NCBI GenBank assembly: GCA_910587365.1
Contig: CAJUKJ010000006.1
Span: 21,745-85,744 of the forward strand
Direction: 5' to 3'
DNA from: an uncultured Christensenellaceae bacterium
GTDB taxonomy: Bacteria; Bacillota; Clostridia; Christensenellales; Borkfalkiaceae
Length of the DNA: 64,000 bases
Within the stretch, counting starts at the first letter, position 1, and the number at the start of each line of letters is the position of its first letter. The position numbers and the translations under genes were made by a program. The notes beneath the pieces were generated by a model, which was not told where the DNA came from, ran no database searches, and was given only the letters and a program-made list of their open reading frames with translations. Below are positions 51,822-60,925 of this stretch, piece by piece.

Positions 51822-53015
51822 TTATTTTCTTCGTCTTAATATATCCGCCGTCCGTAATTCAAACGGGCAGTTGATTTTGTAAATTTCCTGAACGAGTTTA
51901 CAGTCGTCCACTTGTTCATCTTTACTTGTGTACGCGCGTTCAACCGTAAAACTTTTACCGAAGCTTAAATTCGGCGAAAGCACTTCCAGCACATCGCCGA
52001 CTTTGAACCTGCCCCGCATTTCAACCGACGCGTAACCGTTTTCATAGCCCACAACGTTTGCAATGTAGTCGCAATCGCCCTTGGTCTGGCTGTCCGTATA
52101 GTTTACCGTTTGCGAATTTTCGCCGAGGGTGTAAGCCGTGGTATAGTCGCGGTGGGCGGCAGTTAAAAGCTCACGTCCGACAACCTCGTCAAAGCCCCCG
52201 TCAATACAGCGGCGGTATGCGTTTATAACGGTTGCGAGATAGTATTCAGACTTCATTCTGCCTTCTATTTTAAACGAGCAAATACCCGCGTCTTCAAGCT
52301 CTTTAAGATGGGCTGACATATTCAAATCCTTGCTGTTTAAAACGTAAGTTCCTCTTCCGTCCTCTTCTATATCCAGCCAGCCGCTGTCCGAAAGGGAGTC
52401 GCTTTTTCTGATTTGGTAGTTCCATCTGCAAGCCTGAACGCATTCCCCTCGGTTTGACGGTCTGCCCGAAAGGTAGTCCGACAAAAGGCATCTACCCGAA
52501 TAGGATATGCACATTGCGCCGTGGACGAAAGCTTCCAGCTCGATATCGGGAACGAAGTCGTGAATTTCCTTAATTTCTTTCAAGGAAAGCTCACGTGCGA
52601 GAATTGCACGGCTTGCGCCCTGCTCGCGCCAGAACTTAACGGCGTATTTATTGGTCAGATTAGCCTGTGTAGATATGTGCAACTGTAAATTCGGTGCGGC
52701 TTTTCGCGCGGCGTAAAACGCGCCGCTGTCTGAAACTATTGCCGCGTCAGCACCGACGCCCTGCAAAAACGAGAAGTAGTCTTCAAGTAAAGCGAGGTCG
52801 CCGTTTTTTGCGAATATGTTTGCGGTTACATATACTTTTCTGTTTAATGCGTGTGCAAATTTTACGGCTTCGGCAAGCTCCCCGCGGGTAAAGTTATCCG
52901 CAAACGAACGCAAAGAAAAATCTTTGCCGCCGACGTAAGCGGCGTCCGCGCCGAAGTAAAGGGCTGTTTTAAGTTTTGAAAAGTTGCCAGCGGGGGCAAG
53001 AAGTTCGATTTTCAT
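51822..53015 (-). CDS. trhP: U32 family protein, tRNA uridine-34 hydroxylation factor (TrhP-like)
   Basis: The ATG at 53015 (AAGGAG upstream) gives 397 residues. U32 signature: LEAFVHGAMCISYSGRC, then CVQACRW, whose cysteines bind an Fe-S cluster in characterised members. The N-terminus MKIELLAPAGNFSKL is typical. Next to an O-methyltransferase of the TrmR type, it most likely performs prephenate-dependent 5-hydroxylation of wobble uridine, the step before TrmR. Older annotations call it a collagenase-like peptidase. Confidence 0.88.
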   Translation of the reverse strand: MKIELLAPAGNFSKLKTALYFGADAAYVGGKDFSLRSFADNFTRGELAEAVKFAHALNRKVYVTANIFAKNGDLALLEDYFSFLQGVGADAAIVSDSGAFYAARKAAPNLQLHISTQANLTNKYAVKFWREQGASRAILARELSLKEIKEIHDFVPDIELEAFVHGAMCISYSGRCLLSDYLSGRPSNRGECVQACRWNYQIRKSDSLSDSGWLDIEEDGRGTYVLNSKDLNMSAHLKELEDAGICSFKIEGRMKSEYYLATVINAYRRCIDGGFDEVVGRELLTAAHRDYTTAYTLGENSQTVNYTDSQTKGDCDYIANVVGYENGYASVEMRGRFKVGDVLEVLSPNLSFGKSFTVERAYTSKDEQVDDCKLVQEIYKINCPFELRTADILRRRK

Positions 53016-53028
53016 ACAATGGCTCCTT

Positions 53029-53134
53029 AAACGCAGAGATGCGAACAAGACAAGGTACGCGCGGATTTGTTGCAGGGAGTTTATAATGTAGTAAATGCCA
53101 AAATAAACACAACGCAGTATTGCAAAGTATAAGC
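53029..53134. repeat. R1 repeat, copy after trmR
   Basis: GCGAACAAGACAAGGTACGC, GCAGGGAG, hairpin GTTTAT / AATGTA / GTAAAT, GCC, ACAACGCAGTATTGCAAAGT. It fills the gap between the trmR stop and the trhP start. Confidence 0.82.
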
Positions 53135-53135
53135 T

Positions 53136-53801
53136 TTACTGTTTTACCGATAAGGCTAAACCGTCGCCCGCGTTGATAATGGTCGTTGCAAGTTCTTCAT
53201 CGTTTTCAACGGCGTCGATATATTCTTTGACGTGCTGCGCAAGCATTTTGCGCTTGGGGGGAACGGGCGTTTCGCCCGTCAGCCAGCCGTACAGCAAGAC
53301 GTCGTCAGCAAGTAAAATTCCGCCTGTATCCAAAAGCTGTTTGAGGCGGGGCAAATATTTAACGTACTGAACCTTTGCGCAATCTAAAAATATAAAGTCG
53401 TATGAGCCGTCAAGCTTTTGTATGACTTCGCCCGCGTCGCCTAAAATTGCCGTAACACGGTTGGTAAAACCGAGTGCGGAAAGGTTTTTAACCGCTTCGC
53501 CGTAAAAGTTTTCATCACGCTCAACAGTGGTCAAATGAGCATTCGGGCATATTTTAAGCATAACGGAACCCGAAATGCCTATGGCTGAACCTAATTCCAA
53601 TATGTTTACGGGACGGACTGCCGACAACAGGGTAATTAAAAAATTAAGTGTTTCGTCGTCGGCGGTAGGTATCCCCCTACTGAACGCGCTTTGGCGCAAT
53701 TTTACGATTTCGGCGGGCAGACGCGGTTTATTGAACTGCGCAGTGGGAGTTTCCCTCTCGCCCGCAGACGTATCGTTGTGCGCGTAAGTAAATTTATCCA
53801 T
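53136..53801 (-). CDS. trmR: SAM-dependent O-methyltransferase, tRNA 5-hydroxyuridine methyltransferase (TrmR-like)
   Basis: A 221-residue class I methyltransferase: SAM loop ILELGSAIGISGSVML, acidic TTVERDENFYGEA, and YDFIFLDCAKVQYVKYLP where metal-dependent COMT-type enzymes have DAdK (here DCAK). In Bacillus, yrrM (trmR) precedes the trhP genes, and TrmR methylates 5-hydroxyuridine at tRNA position 34. Here trhP follows it, separated by an R1 repeat. Weak SD (TTAGGAT). Confidence 0.85.
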   Translation of the reverse strand: MDKFTYAHNDTSAGERETPTAQFNKPRLPAEIVKLRQSAFSRGIPTADDETLNFLITLLSAVRPVNILELGSAIGISGSVMLKICPNAHLTTVERDENFYGEAVKNLSALGFTNRVTAILGDAGEVIQKLDGSYDFIFLDCAKVQYVKYLPRLKQLLDTGGILLADDVLLYGWLTGETPVPPKRKMLAQHVKEYIDAVENDEELATTIINAGDGLALSVKQ

Positions 53802-53833
53802 ATCCTAATTTTAATTTATAGCAATTTTGAAAA

Positions 53834-53961
53834 AGTTTAAAATTCGCAGATGCGAGCAAGACAAGGCGCGCGAGTATTTGCGAGGGGAGCATACACAGAT
53901 GTATGTGACCCGAAGTAAAACGGAGCGCAACGCCGTATTGCGGAGTATATACGGATTTTAA
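53834..53961. repeat. R1 repeat, copy after rnj
   Basis: Outer arms TTTAAAATTCG and CGGATTTTAAA; GCGAGCAAGACAAGGCGCGC; hairpin GCATACA / CAGA / TGTATGT flanked by GGG-GA and GA-CCC; GCGCAACGCCGTATTGCG. The clearest fold of the family. The right end touches the rnj stop codon. Confidence 0.88.
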
Positions 53962-53962
53962 A

Positions 53963-55873
53963 TTACAGCTCTACAACTACGGGAACCACCATCGGCGACT
54001 GCTTTGTTTTACGGATAAGGTAATTGCGCAGGTTGCGTTTTATGGTACGCTTTAATTCGTCAACCGTTCCGTTTGAAAGGTCGTAACCGTCGATTGCGCG
54101 GAGAATGACTTCACGGATTTCTCTGTTGTAGTCACGGTGGAAGTCAAACACAAAGCCGCGGGAATTTACCGCGGGTTCTCCCACAACCTCGCCGTTTGAA
54201 ACCGCAATGGAAACAATGAACAAGCCCTCTTCTGAAAGCTGGCGTCTGTCCTCTATTACCATACTTGCCTTTTCGTCCTCAATTCCCTCGCCGTCGATAA
54301 GGCGCGACCCCGCCTGAACGTTATCGACGCGCCTTATGCCGTTTTGGGTTACCTCAACGCAGTTGCCTATTTCGGGTATAAACATTTTGCTTTCGGGCAA
54401 ACCGAGCTGACCTGCAAGCTGGATATGCTTTTTAAGATGCCTGTACTCGCCGTGTACGGGAATAAAATATTTGGGTTTTAACAGCGTGTGCATTATTTTA
54501 TGCTCTTCACGGCAAGCGTGACCGGAAACGTGTATATTTTCAAGACTTTCGTAAACGACGTTTGCGCCCTTGCGGTAAAGGTTGTTGATAACCCTGTAAA
54601 CAAGCTTTTCATTACCCGGTATGGGCGATGCAGAAATTATTACCGTGTCGTTTTCGCCTACGGAAACCTGAGGACTGTCGCCGTTTGCCATACGTGTAAG
54701 CGCGCTCATAGGTTCGCCCTGGCTGCCCGTGGATACGACGACGATTTCGTTATCGCGCATATTTTTTATTTTCGATACGTCAATAAGCGCGCCTTGGGGA
54801 AGATGTATTTCGCCTATCTTTTCTGCTGCTTCTATGACGTTGTGCATACTTCTGCCCGATAACGCCACCTTGCGTTTATGCTTTACGGCAAGGTCGATAA
54901 TCTGCTGTAAACGGTGTACGTTCGACGCGAACGTTGCAACGATAATTCTGCGCTCGGCATTTTCCGCAAAAAGTCTGTCAAGGGTCGCGCCTACCACCGC
55001 TTCGCTCATTGTATAGCCCGCACGCTCTATATTTGTGCTTTCGCCCATATATAAAAGCACGCCCTCCGATCCTATATCGGAAATGGTCTTTAAATCGATA
55101 GGCTCTCCCGCAACGGGGGTTAAATCTATTTTAAAGTCGCCGCTGTGGAATATTACGCCCTGCGGCGTTTCTATTGCAAACGCCAAAGAACCGGCTATGG
55201 AATGGTTAACGTTGACGGGTCTTATTTTAAAACAGCCCATATTGAAAGGTTGCCCGGGTGCGATTGTAATTAATTTTGCATCGTTTATGCGGTGTTCGCG
55301 AAGCTTATTGTCAACGAGCGCGAGCGTGAGCTTTGTACCTGCAACGGGAACTTTAAGCTCCTTTAACAGATACGGTACGCCGCCGATATGGTCCTCGTGA
55401 CCGTGGGTAAGAATTACACCCCTGACTTTGTGCTTATTTTCCACAAGGTAGGTTACGTCAGGGACAATCAGGTCGAAACCGGGTGTTTCGTCTGTGGGGA
55501 ATATCGCGCCCGCGTCAATTATTATAATATCGTCGCCGCACTCGATTGCGGTCATATTTTTACCTATTTCGCCTACGCCGCCGAGAAAAATTATTCTTAC
55601 TGGCTTTATTTTGTTTTTAGAGTTCCAGCCTTTGCTTTTTTTAGGCGGCTCTATAATTTTTTTGCTTTTTACCTGCACGTCCTGCACGGGTTTTTTAGGT
55701 AAATTCCTGTTATCGGTTTTTTTAAGAACGATTTTTTGCGCATTTTGTGAAGACTGCTTTTGCTTTTTAGTCTGTTTAAGCGTTTTTTCTGCCGTCTTAT
55801 TTACCGCCTTTACCGCTTTGGAACGCGGACGCAGTACCTTTTTTACGTTTTGTTTTACTTTCTGTTCTTCCAA
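53963..55873 (-). CDS. rnj: ribonuclease J with a basic N-terminal extension
   Basis: A 636-residue protein from TTG 55873 (GGAGAA about 10 nt upstream). Residues ~1-90 are Lys/Gln-rich and disordered. The metallo-beta-lactamase/beta-CASP core begins at VRIIFLGGVGEIGKNM, with the Zn motif LTHGHEDHIGG, HSGDFKIDLTP and the beta-CASP HVSGHACREEH, then VHGEYRHL and the C-terminal domain. It combines 5'-to-3' exonuclease and endonuclease activity in mRNA decay and rRNA maturation. Core length matches RNase J1/J2 (about 555); the extension is extra and may bind RNA or partners (inference). Confidence 0.96.
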   Translation of the reverse strand: MEEQKVKQNVKKVLRPRSKAVKAVNKTAEKTLKQTKKQKQSSQNAQKIVLKKTDNRNLPKKPVQDVQVKSKKIIEPPKKSKGWNSKNKIKPVRIIFLGGVGEIGKNMTAIECGDDIIIIDAGAIFPTDETPGFDLIVPDVTYLVENKHKVRGVILTHGHEDHIGGVPYLLKELKVPVAGTKLTLALVDNKLREHRINDAKLITIAPGQPFNMGCFKIRPVNVNHSIAGSLAFAIETPQGVIFHSGDFKIDLTPVAGEPIDLKTISDIGSEGVLLYMGESTNIERAGYTMSEAVVGATLDRLFAENAERRIIVATFASNVHRLQQIIDLAVKHKRKVALSGRSMHNVIEAAEKIGEIHLPQGALIDVSKIKNMRDNEIVVVSTGSQGEPMSALTRMANGDSPQVSVGENDTVIISASPIPGNEKLVYRVINNLYRKGANVVYESLENIHVSGHACREEHKIMHTLLKPKYFIPVHGEYRHLKKHIQLAGQLGLPESKMFIPEIGNCVEVTQNGIRRVDNVQAGSRLIDGEGIEDEKASMVIEDRRQLSEEGLFIVSIAVSNGEVVGEPAVNSRGFVFDFHRDYNREIREVILRAIDGYDLSNGTVDELKRTIKRNLRNYLIRKTKQSPMVVPVVVEL

Positions 55874-56089
55874 AATTTAAATTCTCCATTTCATTTTCGT
55901 GAAATTTCAATGACCTTCGGTATTAAAATTTCCTTGGCAAGGGAGCTAATGCCCCTTTTAGCAATTTAAAGCCGAACGGTTACGTAAGCTATCAAGTACG
56001 TATACATAACCGCGCAATTTGGCATTAAGCTGCTTTTCATTTAAAAGGGGTTGATAAAAAATCAACCCCCACAGTCTAATTTTCTTTAG
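55874..56089. other. intergenic region with nested inverted repeats
   Basis: Between the rnj start and the coiled-coil gene. AGCTAATGCC pairs with GGCATTAAGCT (one bulge) and CCCCTTTT with AAAAGGGG around an inner arm CGGTTA ... TAACCG. The last part overlaps the terminator at 56043-56069. No ORF; its right side must hold the rnj promoter, which I cannot pinpoint. Confidence 0.45.
56043..56069 (-). terminator. Rho-independent terminator after the helical-repeat protein gene
   Basis: GGGGTTGAT / TTTTT / ATCAACCCC followed by TTTT on the minus strand. Confidence 0.88.
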
Positions 56090-59000
56090 TTACTTATTCT
56101 TCCTTACGTCCTTTACAAGCCCCTCTTCAATGAGTTCTTCAATAGTTTCGTAAGGATACATAGCCGCGTAGTCGCGCTCGGGAATTTCTTTCTTTTCGCC
56201 GTTGCGCATTGCAAGCATTTCGTCAATAAGTCTTATTGCCTTTCTTACGCCGAGGTTACTCTTGACCTTTACCATCATAGGAGTTCCCGCAACCGACTTA
56301 TTGTCGGATACGTCAATATGGTGATAAACCGACGTCTTATAGTTGTTGGGGTCAAGCGCGAGATACAGGCAAAGCGTCTTGCCGCGTATTTTAAGCCTTG
56401 CAATAGTTTCCCTGCCCTTATTGAAGCGTTCCGCACCCCAGGCAACGTTTGAATTTACCTTTTTATAAGAAATCAACGCGTGCTTGACTTCGCCGTAATA
56501 CTGCTTATAATCGTCGTTGCTCTGTATAATTCTTGCAATGAAGCTGCGTTTGAACTTCATCATATTAGCGAAATCAACCCCGCCTTCAAGCTCGGATAAA
56601 TCGCCGGGCATAAGTTCGTCGTCGGAGAAAGCGTCCATATCGAGTACGTCGATTAACAAATCATCGTCATCGTCGGGTTCTTCCTCATCCTCTTCAAACT
56701 CTTCTTCCTCTTTCCCTGCCTCGTCTTCAACGGGTTCGGGTATGGGTTCGGGTTCGACAACTTCGCTTACGGTTACAATGGGTTCTTCCTCTGCAACCTC
56801 TTCAACAACCTCTTCGGGTTGCTCTTCAACTTCTTCAACGACTACGGTAGCCGCCGCAGCGTGCGCTGCCGCCGCCTCGTCCCTTGCTGCGTTTGCGGCG
56901 ATTATTCCGCTTGCAAGCATATCCTTTATTTGCGCCAACTCGTCTTCAAAGTTCTCATAACGCGCCTTGTCGCCGTCAGTAGAAGTATATTTACCTTCCT
57001 TAATCTGCTCGGACAGTTTTGCTATGTCGTCTTCAATTTTATCGAAACGAGAATTGTTTACGTTTGAACCCAACACGAGCGCGGATATCTTTGCAATATC
57101 GTCTTCGATTTTATCGAAACGGGCGTTTGTGCCGTGGGTATCGTTTACAAGCTCTTTAACCCTTGCGATGTCGTTGTCAACCCTATTGAACCTGTCGCCC
57201 ATTCCCTTTTCTATTTCATAAGCGACAACTTCTGAAAGTCTTGAATAGTCTTCCTGCGCAGCCGTTGCAACTACTTCGGAGTTAGGCACGCTTTTGACGT
57301 AATCGGAAAGGTTTGCAACGTTTTCTTCCATTTTGTCAAGCCTGGAAGCAACGCCCTTTTCGATTTCGGAAGCGACAACCTCGGAAAGCTTTGCGTAGTA
57401 CTCCGACTCTTCTTCGGCAGCAGCCTCTTCGTAAGCCTTTTCGTCTTCCTCGTCATACTCCCCGTCCTCGGCGGTCACTATTTCGGTAATTCTATCAACG
57501 TTTTCCTGCATCCTGTCAAGACGGGCAGTAACGTTCTTTTCGATTTCGGATGCGACAACCTCGGAAAGCTTTGCGTAGTACTCGGCTTCTTCTTCGGCAG
57601 CAGCCTCTTCGTAAGCCTTTCCGTCTTCCTCGTCATACTCCCCGTCATCGGCGGTCATAATTTCGGTTATTCTATCAACATTTTCCTGCATCCTGTCAAG
57701 ACGGGCAGTAACGCTCTTTTCGATTTCTTCGGCAACTACTCCCGAAAGCTTATCATAGTCGACCTCTGCCATAGCAGCTTCGCCATTTTCGCCGATAACC
57801 TGCACGCCGTCGTCAGTAGATACTATTTCGGTAATTTTTGCTATATTCTCTTCAACGCTGTCAAATCTCGAAGATACGCGCTTTTCCACTTCCGTAGCTA
57901 CTGCGTCCGAAAGCTTTGCATAGTATTCCTCTTCTTCGGCAGCTTCCGCTTCCGCATCGTATTCTTCTTCGTAATCCTCGTCGCCGCTTGCAATAGTTTC
58001 TGTTAGCTTTGCGATATTTTCCTCGACGCTGTCAAGACGGTAAGCTATGCCCTTTTCTATTTCTGCGGCTATAACCTCGGAAAGCTTGGAATAGTCCTCT
58101 TCAACCTGTTCGGTTTGTTCGGGTTCTTCTTCCGCCGAAACTATTTCGGTTATCTTTGCAATATTTTCCTCAACGCTGTCAAGACGGGTTGACAAGCCTT
58201 TTTCGATTTCGACAGCAACTATATCAGAAAGTCTGGTATAGTCTATTTCAACCTCGCCGTCCCCGTTAACTACAACAGGCTCTTCATTCGCCGTAACCAA
58301 TTCGGTTATCTTTGCGATATCATCCTGCATACCGTCAAGACGTGAAGTAACATTCTTTTCTATCTCTGCGGCAACCACCTCGGATAGCTTGGAATAGTCG
58401 GTCTCTGCGGGATACTCTTCGTATTCCTCCTCATACTCCGCCTCTTCCTCGGAGGAAATAAGCTCGGTAAGCTTTGCGATATCCTCTTCAACCTTGTCGA
58501 AGCGCGTAGTCACGCCCTTTTCTATTTCAGCGGCTACGACCTCGGAAAGCCTGCTGTAATCGGCTTCAACGTCGTCCGCAAGCTCTTCCGTTTCTTCATA
58601 CTCTTCTTCGGAAACGGTATTGTTTACCAACTCGGTAAGCTTGGCAATGTCCTCTTCGACCTTGTCGAAACGGGAGGACGTTCCCTTTTCGATTTCGGCA
58701 GCCATAAGCGAAGTAAGCTTTTCAAAGTATTCTTCGGAATACTCTTCTTCTGCTTCTTCTGCTTCTGCGTCGTACTCTTCCTCGGTTTCCTCCTCGTATT
58801 CCCCGTCTTCTTCAATCTCCTCTTCGGCGGTAAGAAGCTCGGTAAGCTTATGGATTTCTTCCTCGACCTTAGAGAAACGCTCGTCCGTGTTTTTGGTCAT
58901 CTCCTCGGTAACGAGTTCGGTTATCTTCGCTATTCCGTCGTCGTCTATGACGATGTCGTAGTCGTGGTCTTCCTGCGACTCGATAAGTCTTTCGGAAATA

Positions 59001-60613
59001 TTATTGCAAATCGCCTCGCTGTCAATGGTAGGCTGGGGAATTGCGGAAACCACGTCGATGACCGCTCCCGTAATTTTATCTGCAATTTCATCGGTGTCGA
59101 ACTCGGGCAGGTAATTTGAAAGAACAGCCGCCGCCTTGTCGGCAATTGCGTCTTCGTTGATGCCCGCAACGGTAATTTTTTCACTGATGCGTTCAGCCAT
59201 ATCCTCGTAATCGGGAGCGTTTGCCGCGGCAAGATCCAACGCCTCGCGCAGTTTGTCCGCAACCGTATTTGAAATTGCCGCATAATCGAGATTGTCGGCA
59301 ATCTCTTTTGATATGGAAGTACAGCCCTCGTCGTCGACGAGAATTTCAAAATCTTCCGACCTAAGGCTGCCGACTTTTAAAGCTATTCTGTCGGCAAGCT
59401 CCTCTTCGTCGATATTAAGGTTGGCAACTCCGCCGCTGACCCTTAAACCGCCAAGCTTGTTGGCAAGCCTTTGGGCAAGCTGTTCTTCGTCTATGTCTAT
59501 TGCGGATGCAGACGCTATTTCGCCGTTAACCGCACCGAGCTTTTGTACGATTTTATCGGCAATCTCGTCCTCGTTCAAATCTATCCTGGCATTGACTGTC
59601 TGTGAAGAAAGCTCGCGCACGCCGGAATTGGCATTAATGAGTTCCGCGGTCTGCCTTGCTATCTCGTGCGTGTCAACCGAAAGCTTTACATTGGCAGCCT
59701 CGATTTCGGGAAGTACAATCTGCTCGGCAACCTTTGCCGCTATATAGTCGGGAGAAATTACCTCGCGCGTGGATATCAAAGACGCGACCTTTTCCGCAAG
59801 TTTGTCGTAGTCTACGCTCTGTGCGGGGGTCGTAATAGCGACGGGTGCAACCGCCGTGCGGGAATACGCCGCCGCATTGCCCTTCGCGCTTTCCATACCG
59901 AACTGCTCTACACGCATTGAAAGAATTTCAAGTTTGTCCGCAAGCGTAGTGTGTGCGCCTTCGTTTTTGCGCATCTGCTCGGTAAGGTAATTGAGCTTGT
60001 CAAGCACCTCCGAATTATCTATGCGGACAGGCTCAACCCTTTCCACAACCGTTCTTTCTACCGGTTCACGTCTTACCGCAAGGTCGGAAACGGCGTCAAG
60101 CTTGTTTGAAATAGCTTCAAGCTTATCGGCAATTGCAGCAAAAGCGTTTTCGCTCTGCTTGCTCTTTTCCGTAAGTTCGGCAATTTTATCGGCTATTTGC
60201 GCGTAAGCTTCTTCACTTCTGCGTGAAAGCTCGGCAACATCGTTTACCTTGTCCGCAAAGCCGCTGAGCGCGCCGTCGCTGTTTTTAGACTGTTCGGAAA
60301 GCTCGGTTATCTTTTCCGCAAGTCCCGCGTAAATGTTTTCGCTTTGCTTTGCAAGATAGAGCATCTCCTGTTTGAGTGCGGAATTTTCCGTTTGAAGACG
60401 GTCGAAAATTTCCCCGCTTTGCTTGACGACATACGTTGCGTCCTGACTATTCTTCGAGAACAGGTCGATAGCCTCTTCAAGACGGGTAGCGACTTTTTTA
60501 GTCTGCTCGTTCATCTCGTCCTGCTTTAAGGCAATATGCTGGGTGCTTCTTATAAGCACGTCGGCTTTTTTGGGAGCCCCTGCTTCGTATTCGGTATCGT
60601 TATTGTAAGCCAT
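56090..60613 (-). CDS. giant acidic helical-repeat (coiled-coil) protein with a C-terminal domain
   Basis: A 1,507-residue cytosolic protein without signal peptide or membrane segment; GAGGTG lies 6 nt before the ATG. Residues ~1-200 are heptad-rich helices. Residues ~270-560 hold short units built on 'DEDEIADKI..KLG'. Residues ~600-1,200 hold about ten units of roughly 34 residues with the core YSKLSEVVAAEIEKG, then RFDKVEEDIAKLTEL, separated by Glu/Asp/Tyr-rich spacers. Some neighbouring units are nearly identical in DNA with a 180-bp period (57361/57541). A very acidic stretch (EPDDDDDLLID) precedes a C-terminal globular domain from ~1,357 (RSFIARIIQSNDDYKQYY, IRGKTLCLYLALDP). I do not know a function; a cytoskeletal or scaffold role is a guess from architecture. 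Confidence 0.88.
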   Translation of the reverse strand: MAYNNDTEYEAGAPKKADVLIRSTQHIALKQDEMNEQTKKVATRLEEAIDLFSKNSQDATYVVKQSGEIFDRLQTENSALKQEMLYLAKQSENIYAGLAEKITELSEQSKNSDGALSGFADKVNDVAELSRRSEEAYAQIADKIAELTEKSKQSENAFAAIADKLEAISNKLDAVSDLAVRREPVERTVVERVEPVRIDNSEVLDKLNYLTEQMRKNEGAHTTLADKLEILSMRVEQFGMESAKGNAAAYSRTAVAPVAITTPAQSVDYDKLAEKVASLISTREVISPDYIAAKVAEQIVLPEIEAANVKLSVDTHEIARQTAELINANSGVRELSSQTVNARIDLNEDEIADKIVQKLGAVNGEIASASAIDIDEEQLAQRLANKLGGLRVSGGVANLNIDEEELADRIALKVGSLRSEDFEILVDDEGCTSISKEIADNLDYAAISNTVADKLREALDLAAANAPDYEDMAERISEKITVAGINEDAIADKAAAVLSNYLPEFDTDEIADKITGAVIDVVSAIPQPTIDSEAICNNISERLIESQEDHDYDIVIDDDGIAKITELVTEEMTKNTDERFSKVEEEIHKLTELLTAEEEIEEDGEYEEETEEEYDAEAEEAEEEYSEEYFEKLTSLMAAEIEKGTSSRFDKVEEDIAKLTELVNNTVSEEEYEETEELADDVEADYSRLSEVVAAEIEKGVTTRFDKVEEDIAKLTELISSEEEAEYEEEYEEYPAETDYSKLSEVVAAEIEKNVTSRLDGMQDDIAKITELVTANEEPVVVNGDGEVEIDYTRLSDIVAVEIEKGLSTRLDSVEENIAKITEIVSAEEEPEQTEQVEEDYSKLSEVIAAEIEKGIAYRLDSVEENIAKLTETIASGDEDYEEEYDAEAEAAEEEEYYAKLSDAVATEVEKRVSSRFDSVEENIAKITEIVSTDDGVQVIGENGEAAMAEVDYDKLSGVVAEEIEKSVTARLDRMQENVDRITEIMTADDGEYDEEDGKAYEEAAAEEEAEYYAKLSEVVASEIEKNVTARLDRMQENVDRITEIVTAEDGEYDEEDEKAYEEAAAEEESEYYAKLSEVVASEIEKGVASRLDKMEENVANLSDYVKSVPNSEVVATAAQEDYSRLSEVVAYEIEKGMGDRFNRVDNDIARVKELVNDTHGTNARFDKIEDDIAKISALVLGSNVNNSRFDKIEDDIAKLSEQIKEGKYTSTDGDKARYENFEDELAQIKDMLASGIIAANAARDEAAAAHAAAATVVVEEVEEQPEEVVEEVAEEEPIVTVSEVVEPEPIPEPVEDEAGKEEEEFEEDEEEPDDDDDLLIDVLDMDAFSDDELMPGDLSELEGGVDFANMMKFKRSFIARIIQSNDDYKQYYGEVKHALISYKKVNSNVAWGAERFNKGRETIARLKIRGKTLCLYLALDPNNYKTSVYHHIDVSDNKSVAGTPMMVKVKSNLGVRKAIRLIDEMLAMRNGEKKEIPERDYAAMYPYETIEELIEEGLVKDVRKNK

Positions 60614-60840
60614 AATACACCTCTGTATATAGTTAATGATTATAATAACTAAGGAAGATTATAATAATTAATGCTATTATATAGTTTACACCAAATAAAA
60701 TAAAAAGTAAATATAATTATCGATTTTTTTTGGCGAATTTTAAAAATTTTAGCGTTAACCGCGTAATATTGGGGGTGCAATTTTAATTAATTACTGTTTT
60801 GAACTAATTTTAAATGTAAATTATTTGTGCCTTCAAACGC

Positions 60841-60869
60841 TTGTCTTTTGAAATTTTATGATGTATAAT
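60841..60869 (+). promoter_or_regulatory. sigma-A promoter of serC-serA
   Basis: TTGTCT (60841-60846), 17-nt spacer ending in TG, TATAAT (60864-60869). The rest of the 312-bp divergent region (60614-60925) is AT-rich; a TATAAT on the minus strand at 60681-60676 may serve the helical-repeat gene but has a poor -35. Confidence 0.75.
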
Positions 60870-60925
60870 TATGTATAAATAATGAATAAACGGTGCATAA
60901 CTGAATAATTTTTAAGGAGCTTCAT

